This document shows, piece by piece, positions 58,120 to 64,000 of a stretch of 64,000 nucleotides of DNA. The notes beneath the pieces are model-generated. The model was not told the origin of the DNA. It did not search any database and saw nothing but the letters and a program-made list of their open reading frames with translations. The DNA comes from Tianweitania sp. UT-5YL-CI-8 (lineage in GTDB: Bacteria; Pseudomonadota; Alphaproteobacteria; Rhizobiales; Rhizobiaceae). Both the position numbers and the translations under genes were made by a program. Position 1 is the first letter of the stretch. Each line of letters starts with the position of its first letter. The stretch spans positions 1 through 64,000 of the forward strand of contig NZ_JASCRR010000007.1 in NCBI RefSeq assembly GCF_030010215.1, in the 5' to 3' direction.

Positions 58120-59223
58120 TCACTGCTGCGGCGGGCGCGGACGTGGCACAGGGACGCCATAATCGGGCGTTGGCGCGAAAGCGGAGATGCCGGCGGGCAA
58201 GGACGTAGCCGATGCCGCGCCGACCGACGCAGGCGGCTGGATGACTGGTTGCGCCGGACTGGCTGCAACGGTGGTCGCCATGCCGTTGACCGGGTAGGTC
58301 ACCGCCGCCTCGGAAACGGGATCGGGCTGGCCCAGGACGGCGCGGCACTCTTTGGGCAGGCTCGACATTGTCATCAGGTCGCGCGCCTTGGGCGCATCGG
58401 GGTTCTGGTTGGGGCGCCAGGGCTCTTCGGTGAACCACCAGGCAAGCGACTTGTCGCAGCCATCGCCGGCCGCAGTCGCAGCCTGCGCCTTGCAGCCGAC
58501 GGAGCCAGGCTGGCAGCCGATGCGGACATGGAAATGGTAGTCGTGACCCCAGAACGGACGAACCTTCTGCAGCCAGCTTCTGTCGCCCTTCACGGTGTCG
58601 CAGAGCTTCTTCTTGATTCCGGGATGCACCAGGATCCGCTCGACCAGCGGATAGCTCGCCGCAGTCTTCAGAAGTGCCGCATGCGCCGGGGTCCACAGCC
58701 TCTCGTCGACGGTCAGCCCGCCCTTTTTGATCATCGACACGGCAGTCATGTTCTCGCGTTCGGACGGCGACAGCCTGCGATCGGGCATGGGTGTGAACCA
58801 GATATCGGCGTCGAGGCCGATCTGATGCGAGGCGTGGCCCGTCAACATTGGTCCGCCGCGCGGCTGCGAAATATCGCCCAGCATCAGACCCGGCCAGCCA
58901 ACTTTGGTCGCATCGCGGGACAGTTGCTCGATCAACGCAATCATCGTGGGATGTCCCCAGCGGCGGTTGCGCGACAGCCGCATCGCCTGCCAGGTCGGTC
59001 CGTCCGTGGCAATCGCCACGCCGCCGGAAAAACAGCCCTTCGAGTAAAAGCCATAGGATCGCGCGGGTGCGACAGACGGCAGGCTTTCCGCCCCGAACAG
59101 GTTCTTGGCGAGCTCTTCGGACTGTGCTGAAGGCAGTTCGGCTGCGATCAACGTCCCGGCAACCAGCAAGGCAGACACCGAGCCCATGATTTTGCGCATC
59201 CACTGTCTCATCTGCTCACCCAT
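58120..59223 (-). CDS. mepA: Penicillin-insensitive murein endopeptidase MepA
   Basis: The 367-residue exported LAS-type metallopeptidase cuts D-Ala-mDAP crosslinks. It has a signal peptide (MGSVSALLVAGTLIAAELPS) and zinc motifs GHASHQIGLDADIW and WGHDYHFHVRIGC. The C-terminus is an alanine/proline-rich tail. Convergent with the YifB gene. Confidence 0.9.
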   Translation of the reverse strand: MGEQMRQWMRKIMGSVSALLVAGTLIAAELPSAQSEELAKNLFGAESLPSVAPARSYGFYSKGCFSGGVAIATDGPTWQAMRLSRNRRWGHPTMIALIEQLSRDATKVGWPGLMLGDISQPRGGPMLTGHASHQIGLDADIWFTPMPDRRLSPSERENMTAVSMIKKGGLTVDERLWTPAHAALLKTAASYPLVERILVHPGIKKKLCDTVKGDRSWLQKVRPFWGHDYHFHVRIGCQPGSVGCKAQAATAAGDGCDKSLAWWFTEEPWRPNQNPDAPKARDLMTMSSLPKECRAVLGQPDPVSEAAVTYPVNGMATTVAASPAQPVIQPPASVGAASATSLPAGISAFAPTPDYGVPVPRPRPPQQ

Positions 59224-59337
59224 TTGCCGGCTTCGCCTGGCGATGCCTTTTCCGTCGTGCCATATCCTCCGAGCTTTGGGACCGCTTGGTTAGCGCGCAG
59301 TAAATGGACACCGAAACGCCGATCACATTTGCCGACA

Positions 59338-60240
59338 TCAACCTTCCCGCATCGCGCTGCGCTCCTCGCCGCCCTCGCCCTTCCAGGTCCCGTCGCGCCA
59401 CAGCGCGTCGAGCGCGATTCGATAATCCGGAAAGCGGAATGCATAGCCTTCAGCCTTGACTGCCGCGTTGGCGACACGTTTATTCTCGCCATAGAAAGAC
59501 CGCGCCATGGGCGAAAGTTGGGCGGTGTCGAAATCAATTTCAGGCGGCGGAGCGACGCCCATCAATTCAGCGGCATAGCTGACCACATCCTGCGGCGGCG
59601 CGGGAAGGTCGTCGGTGACGTTGAACACCCCGCCCTGCCGCTTGCCGAGCAGATGCCAAGCGGCACCCGCGATGTCCTCGACATGGATGCGGTTGAACAC
59701 CTGTCCAGGCTTGACCAAGCACTTGGCCGTGCCGTTCTGGAGATTGACCAGGGCATTGCGGCCAGGCCCATAAATGCCGGAAAGCCTCAAAATGGCTGTG
59801 GGAATTCCCGCCTTTTCGCCCAAGTCGAGCCACTGGCGTTCCGCCGCGACACGCAGCGTTGAGCGCCGCGAGGTCGGCCGGCATTCCGCAGACTCGTCCA
59901 CCCAGGCACCGGCATGGTCGCCATAGACGCCGACGGTGGAGAGGTAGCCGATCCATTCGAGCTTGGGCATGGCGGATGGGACCATGTCGCCGGCCATTGC
60001 CAGAATCGGGTCGCCTTCATCGCCGGGTGCCGCCGACACCAGAAGATGCGTGGCATCCTTCAGCGCCTTTGTCGCAGCCGCATCGAGCGCACCATCGACG
60101 ATCAGCGGCGCAATACCAGCCCGCCTCAAGGCTTGGGCCTTCTCGGCCGAGCGCGTCGTGCCGTGGACGACAACCCCATCTGGCGCCTGACGGCCGAATG
60201 CCTTGCCGGAATAGCCGGCGCCGAACACAAAAACACTCAT
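59338..60240 (-). CDS. NAD-dependent epimerase/SDR family protein
   Basis: The 300-residue protein starts [16 protein letters not shown] and has [17 protein letters not shown], an extended SDR fold related to sugar epimerases. It lacks a classical YxxxK triad in the usual spot. It overlaps queG by 4 bp (60237-60240) in the fzlA-queG-SDR operon. Function is unknown. Confidence 0.85.
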   Translation of the reverse strand: MSVFVFGAGYSGKAFGRQAPDGVVVHGTTRSAEKAQALRRAGIAPLIVDGALDAAATKALKDATHLLVSAAPGDEGDPILAMAGDMVPSAMPKLEWIGYLSTVGVYGDHAGAWVDESAECRPTSRRSTLRVAAERQWLDLGEKAGIPTAILRLSGIYGPGRNALVNLQNGTAKCLVKPGQVFNRIHVEDIAGAAWHLLGKRQGGVFNVTDDLPAPPQDVVSYAAELMGVAPPPEIDFDTAQLSPMARSFYGENKRVANAAVKAEGYAFRFPDYRIALDALWRDGTWKGEGGEERSAMREG

Positions 60241-61388
60241 GCATGCACTTTCGAGAGAGAGGAAATGGAGCGCCATTCGGCCAGCACGCCCGGGTCGGTT
60301 TCTTCCACAATAGCGGGGGCGCAAAGGCGTGCGGCAAGGTCGGCGTCGAGCCGCGCGATTGCCCAGACCGCAGCGCCGCGCACCAGCGGCGACGGGTCCG
60401 ACAACAGGTTTCGGCAGGCGCCAAGAAGCCCCGCATGGGCGGAATTGCCGGCGGCAATCAGCACATTACGCAGAAAGCGGTTGCGGCCGATGCGCTTGAT
60501 CGGCGAGCCGGAAAACAGCGCGCGGAACGCCGCATCGTCCAGCGTCAGAAGCTCCGCCAGCGCCGGTTCGCGCAGATCGTCACGAGCGATGAGTTTGGCT
60601 TCCGAGGCGGTTTTGGCGAACTTGTTCCATGGGCAGGCGGCGAGACAGTCGTCGCAGCCATAAATGCGGTTGCCGATGGCTGTGCGAAATTCCTGCGGGA
60701 TCGGCCCCTTGTTCTCGATGGTAAGGTAGGAGATGCAGCGCCGCGCATCGATCCGGTAGGGCGCCGGAAAAGCGTTGGTCGGGCAGGCGTCGAGGCATGC
60801 GCGGCATGAGCCGCAATGGTCGACATCGGCGGTGTCGGGCTCCAGGTCTGCCGTGGTGAAGATGGTTGCCAAAAACAGCCAGGAGCCGAGGTGGCGGCTG
60901 ACCAGATTGGTATGCTTGCCCTGCCAGCCCAAGCCGGCGGCCTGCGCCAACGGCTTTTCCATCACCGGTGCCGTGTCGACGAAGACCTTAACGTCGCCGC
61001 CGGCGCGCGCCACGATCTTGCCGGCGATCTCCTTGAGCCTGCCCTTGATGACGTCGTGATAGTCGCGGTTGCGGGCATAGACGGAGATCGCGCCGATCTC
61101 CTTCTGCGTCAGGATGCCGCGCGGATCGTGGTCGGGGCCGTAATTCATGCCAAGCACGACGATGGAGCGCACCTCCGGCCACAGCACGGAAGGCTGCGCG
61201 CGGCGCTCCAGCGTCTCGGCGATCCAGTCCATGGAGCCGTGGAAACCATCGGCGACGAACTGCCGAAGCCGTTCGGGGGCCTGCGGGATGGCGTCGGGGC
61301 GGACCACGCCGACGGCGTCGAAACCAGCGCGCGCGGCCTCGCTGTCGATCAGCGCGCGCAGCCGCGCCTCAGAAGTCGAGGTCCGCAT
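60237..61388 (-). CDS. queG: Epoxyqueuosine reductase QueG
   Basis: The 383-residue enzyme performs the last step of queuosine synthesis. It has two [4Fe-4S] motifs ([30 protein letters not shown]) and HEAT repeats at the C-terminus ([20 protein letters not shown]). The ATG at 61388 is chosen because upstream residues are foreign. It overlaps the end of fzlA by 20 bp and the SDR gene by 4. Confidence 0.94.
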   Translation of the reverse strand: MRTSTSEARLRALIDSEAARAGFDAVGVVRPDAIPQAPERLRQFVADGFHGSMDWIAETLERRAQPSVLWPEVRSIVVLGMNYGPDHDPRGILTQKEIGAISVYARNRDYHDVIKGRLKEIAGKIVARAGGDVKVFVDTAPVMEKPLAQAAGLGWQGKHTNLVSRHLGSWLFLATIFTTADLEPDTADVDHCGSCRACLDACPTNAFPAPYRIDARRCISYLTIENKGPIPQEFRTAIGNRIYGCDDCLAACPWNKFAKTASEAKLIARDDLREPALAELLTLDDAAFRALFSGSPIKRIGRNRFLRNVLIAAGNSAHAGLLGACRNLLSDPSPLVRGAAVWAIARLDADLAARLCAPAIVEETDPGVLAEWRSISSLSKVHA

Positions 61389-62061
61389 AGTGCGACACCG
61401 GCGAAAGCCCGCGCACCCTGTCGGAGAGCAGCGGACGGAAGGAGGGTCGAGACTTGACCCGCGTGTACCATTCGCGCGCGGCAGGATGGTCGCGCCAGTC
61501 CACCTCGCCCAAATAGTCGAGCACCGAGATCGAAGCGGCCGCGGCCAGGTCGGCATAGGTGATCCGCGCCCCGGCCAGCCAATGACGCGTGCCGGCGAGC
61601 CAGTTGGTGTATTTCATATGCTGGCGGATGTTGGAGCGCGCGGCGCGGATGGCGCCCGAATCCGGCGACCCGCCGCCCAACGCTTCCGGCATCAGCGGCT
61701 TCAGCACGCGCTCGCGCACCAGATGCCGGGAGACCTCGCTTTCCGTCTTGGTCAGGTACCAATCGACCAGCCGGCGGATTTCGGCGCGGTCCATGGGGTC
61801 CTCTGCGAACAGCCGCCGGTCGCGCTTGAGCACGCCGCGCGTCTCGTCGAGATATTCGGCGATGGTCATCGCGCCGACGATCGGCACGTCGCCCTCAGCA
61901 AGAAGCACCGGCAGAGTGCCTGCGGGGTTCAGCGCCAGGAACTCCTTGCGTCTAGTCCAAGGCTTTTCCTCAATGAGTGCGATTTCCTCGCCATACTCGC
62001 CGAAAACCAGGCGAATGAAACGGCATGTCGCAAAAAGCGGGTGGTGGAAAAGCGTCAGCAT
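61369..62061 (-). CDS. fzlA: GST-like FtsZ-binding protein FzlA
   Basis: The 230-residue protein has a thioredoxin-fold N-terminus ([20 protein letters not shown]) and a GST C-domain ([19 protein letters not shown]), as in alphaproteobacterial FzlA. FzlA binds FtsZ and is needed for division in Caulobacter. The gene starts the operon with queG, and uppP is divergent 150 bp away; this order is shared with other alphaproteobacteria as I recall. Ordinary glutathione S-transferase is the alternative. Confidence 0.8.
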   Translation of the reverse strand: MLTLFHHPLFATCRFIRLVFGEYGEEIALIEEKPWTRRKEFLALNPAGTLPVLLAEGDVPIVGAMTIAEYLDETRGVLKRDRRLFAEDPMDRAEIRRLVDWYLTKTESEVSRHLVRERVLKPLMPEALGGGSPDSGAIRAARSNIRQHMKYTNWLAGTRHWLAGARITYADLAAAASISVLDYLGEVDWRDHPAAREWYTRVKSRPSFRPLLSDRVRGLSPVSHYADLDF

Positions 62062-62211
62062 GGCCCTGCGTGGTATTTGAAGTCTGCGGCTCTGGCGAAT
62101 CGCATCATGCGCCGTTAATGCTTTGCAACCCGTTTAGAGGGTGCCCGGCGCAAGACCTATAGGAGCAGTCGGGGGCCATGACAAGCAAGCGCGGCCTTGC
62201 GCGGAGACAAT

Positions 62212-63018
62212 ATGGAAAGCCAGACGATCGTTGAAGCCCTCCTGCTGGGCCTGTTGGAGGGGCTGACGGAATTCATTCCGGTGTCCTCCACCGGGCATAT
62301 CCTGCTGGCGGGGCATTTCCTGGGTTTCGAATCGACCGGCAAGGCGTTCGAGGTGCTGATCCAGCTGGGCGCCATCCTCGCCATCCTCAGCGTCTATTTC
62401 GGCAAGCTTTGGAAAATGCTGACGGATTTGCCAAGCGATGCACGCACGCAGCGCTTCGTGCTCGGCATTCTGGTCGCCTTCCTGCCCGCCGCCGTGATTG
62501 GCGCGCTCGCGCATGACTTCATCAAGACCGTGCTGTTCGAAACCCCGATGCTGATCTGCATCATGCTGATCGTCGGCGGCTTCATTCTCCTCTATGTCGA
62601 CCGCCTGCAGCTGCGGCCGAAATATCACGATGCGATGGATTTTCCGCTGCCCATGTGCCTGAGCATCGGCTTCATACAATGCCTGGCGATGATCCCGGGC
62701 GTCTCGCGTTCGGGCTCCACCATCGTCGGTTCGCTGCTTTTGGGCGCCGACAAACGCTCCGCAGCGGAGTTTTCCTTCTTTCTCGCCATGCCGACCATGG
62801 CGGGAGCCTTCGCCTACGACCTGTTCAAGAACCACGACGCTCTTTCGAGTTCCGACATCACCATCATCGTCGTCGGTTTCGTTGCCGCGTTCGTGTCCGG
62901 CCTGTTCGTGGTCAGGCACCTGCTCGACTACGTCTCACGGCACGGCTACGCGCTGTTCGGCTGGTGGCGGCTAGTGGTCGGCGGCGTGGGCCTGGTCGCG
63001 TTGCTCATCTGGGGGTGA
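62212..63018 (+). CDS. uppP: Undecaprenyl-diphosphatase UppP
   Basis: The 268-residue membrane enzyme recycles undecaprenyl pyrophosphate for cell-wall synthesis. It reads [20 protein letters not shown] and [17 protein letters not shown], the BacA/UppP active-site motifs. Start at the ATG at 62212, preceded by GCGGAGA. Divergent from fzlA. Confidence 0.96.
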   Translation: MESQTIVEALLLGLLEGLTEFIPVSSTGHILLAGHFLGFESTGKAFEVLIQLGAILAILSVYFGKLWKMLTDLPSDARTQRFVLGILVAFLPAAVIGALAHDFIKTVLFETPMLICIMLIVGGFILLYVDRLQLRPKYHDAMDFPLPMCLSIGFIQCLAMIPGVSRSGSTIVGSLLLGADKRSAAEFSFFLAMPTMAGAFAYDLFKNHDALSSSDITIIVVGFVAAFVSGLFVVRHLLDYVSRHGYALFGWWRLVVGGVGLVALLIWG

Positions 63019-63082
63019 ACGGCGGCATTTTCCGCACCTACTCCCTGTTTAAAAATCCCTGTTTGCATGCCATATTCCTTGG

Positions 63083-63319
63083 ATGGACATGCCATTCGAT
63101 ATCACTCCGGAACTTAAAGCACGCATCGATGCTATCGCGCAGCGTTCGACGCTGACGCCGTCAGAGGTTGTGACTGACGCGCTCGAAAACGGTCATTCTC
63201 TGGAGTGGCAGGAACGGTTCCTGGACAAGGTGGCGGCGGGCACCGCAGCGGCTGACAGCGAGGATTTCGCAAGCCCGGGCGAAGTGGAGCGCGTGCTGAT
63301 GAAATACCGCCCATCCTGA
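63083..63319 (+). CDS. ParD/CopG-like antitoxin
   Basis: The 78-residue protein reads ITPELKARIDAIAQRSTLTPSEVVTDALENG, a ribbon-helix-helix DNA-binding segment, then EWQERFLDKVAAG, which would bind a ParE toxin. Its stop overlaps the start of the parE pseudogene by one base (63319), so the two were translated together. Met3 (63089) could be the start. It still autoregulates if the fold is intact. Confidence 0.8.
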   Translation: MDMPFDITPELKARIDAIAQRSTLTPSEVVTDALENGHSLEWQERFLDKVAAGTAAADSEDFASPGEVERVLMKYRPS

Positions 63320-63606
63320 TGGAGGTGTTCTGGACGTGACCTGCTCTCGATGACGTCGAGGAGATCGCGGACTTCATCGTACAAGAAAGCCCCAGCGCAG
63401 CCTACAGGCTTACACATGACATCGTTCGCCGCAGCGAACTGCTTCTTGGTGATAATCCTAAGATGGGTCGCGTTGGCCGCGTTTCAGCTACGCGCGAACT
63501 GGTTCTGACTAAAACGTCCTACATTGTCGTTTATCGCGTCACCGTTAAGGTCGAAATTCTCGCCGTGGTGCATGACGCGCAGGAATGGCCCGAGAGTTTT
63601 TCCTAA
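63319..63606 (+). pseudogene. ParE/RelE-type toxin with a premature stop
   Basis: Read from the ATG at 63319 the frame is MEVFWT, TGA, then PALDDVEEIADFIVQESP and continues without further stops to TAA at 63604-63606 (95 codons). The continuation is a plain ParE toxin, including ELVLTKTSYIVVYRV and LAVVHDAQEWP. The TGA at 63337-63339 stands where ParE has Arg (WTRPAL), so a single C-to-T change at 63337 (CGA to TGA) killed it. No good internal start restores the protein. The antitoxin is intact. Confidence 0.88.
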
Positions 63607-63610
63607 CTCC

Positions 63611-64000
63611 TCAAGCCTCGGTCTTCTGCGTAAACTGCCCGGCCAGGCGGTAGCGCCAGAGATAGGACGGCAGGATCGCAGCCGTGCTGCGCGGCTCCAG
63701 GCCCATGCCGTCGAGTGTCAGGCCGGCCTTGACGGCGTGCTCGGACACGACATTGTGGGTTTTCAGCAGCGCGACCTGATCCTTGGTCAGCAGCGGATTG
63801 GGCAGGAGCTGCAGGATCGATGCCTGCAGATTGGCCACCGACCACGGCAAAGCGACCAGAAGCCGCTTGCGGCCGGTGATCTCCAGCATCTGTTCCAGGC
63901 ATTCGCGGAAGGTCATGACGTCGGGCCCGCCAAGCTCGTAGGTCTTGCCGGCTTCGAGCTTGCCCTGCACAGAGCGCACCACCGCTTCGGCAACGTCGCC
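63611..64000 (-). CDS. NDUFA9-like NAD-dependent epimerase family protein (C-terminal part)
   Basis: The frame remains open to the window end and the last 130 codons are visible (GDVAEAVVRSVQGKLEAGKTYELGGPDVMTF onward). This pattern matches the complex I NDUFA9-type subunit family in alphaproteobacteria, an atypical SDR that binds NADPH. The N-terminal Rossmann part lies outside. It is convergent with the parE pseudogene with a 4-bp gap. Confidence 0.8.
   Translation of the reverse strand, partial: GDVAEAVVRSVQGKLEAGKTYELGGPDVMTFRECLEQMLEITGRKRLLVALPWSVANLQASILQLLPNPLLTKDQVALLKTHNVVSEHAVKAGLTLDGMGLEPRSTAAILPSYLWRYRLAGQFTQKTEA

Overview
This is 64 kb of a high-GC alphaproteobacterial chromosome, most likely Rhizobiales and close to Mesorhizobium/Phyllobacteriaceae. 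The evidence is the gene content (dnaK-dnaJ followed by the phospholipid N-methyltransferase pmtA, an smo-type polyol operon, a RirA-type iron box, an alphaproteobacterial heat-shock promoter, an FzlA-like division protein) and the CCTCCCC-type palindromic repeats common in rhizobial genomes. Species assignment is inference.

Layout. 1-5630: a type II-C CRISPR-Cas locus. cas9-cas1-cas2 are on the minus strand. A short array of 36-bp repeats and a tracrRNA are both on the plus strand. The array is broken on its left by the end of an IS630-type element that seems to have landed exactly on a repeat-spacer junction. 5631-10540: palindromic repeats, a DUF4160/DUF2442 pair, DNA polymerase I whose proofreading domain has lost two metal ligands, and a Zur-type regulator. 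10759-14142: a three-gene cluster of an exported caspase-like protein, a small secreted protein and a one-pass membrane protein. 14152-15856: an HxlR-type regulator divergent from two VOC genes. 15914-20247: a heme uptake set (HmuT, TonB receptor, siderophore-interacting flavoprotein) around an IRO box. 20320-22534: an oxidoreductase and a second caspase-like protein. 22664-28395: dnaK, dnaJ, pmtA, an FMN reductase, pyrF and a DUF1330 gene. 28609-35412: PHB depolymerase, nicotinamidase, heme oxygenase with a DUF454 gene, an aldo/keto reductase and two divergent secreted serine proteases. 35458-37170: grpE and a TauE exporter. 37245-48313: a SorC regulator, a DUF1127/LysR pair and an eight-gene polyol uptake and catabolism operon. 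48317-51111: an MFS exporter and ferredoxin-NADP reductase. 51382-55331: ureDABC with ureF reversed and no ureE or ureG. 55489-64000: gshB, a ComM-like ATPase, mepA, an SDR-queG-fzlA operon, uppP, a parD antitoxin with a nonsense-mutated parE, and the end of an NDUFA9-like gene.

How they work together. The CRISPR locus has all parts of a Cas9 immune system: effector, adaptation genes, tracrRNA and array. The array is very short and IS-damaged, so acquisition or expression may be impaired. Heme uptake and heme oxygenase, lying 11 kb apart, form a plausible heme-iron route. The polyol operon imports hexitols or pentitols, oxidises them with two dehydrogenases and phosphorylates the ketose. Heat-shock chaperones (dnaK, dnaJ, grpE) and envelope-growth genes (uppP, fzlA, mepA) make up the conserved core.

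The most unusual signals are the IS630 insertion at the CRISPR junction, the polA proofreading-site loss together with an in-frame palindromic repeat, the caspase-membrane operon, the paired 17-bp HxlR operators, the parE nonsense mutation, the split urease accessory genes, and structured DNA between cas9 and the tracrRNA. No tRNA, rRNA or prophage was seen.
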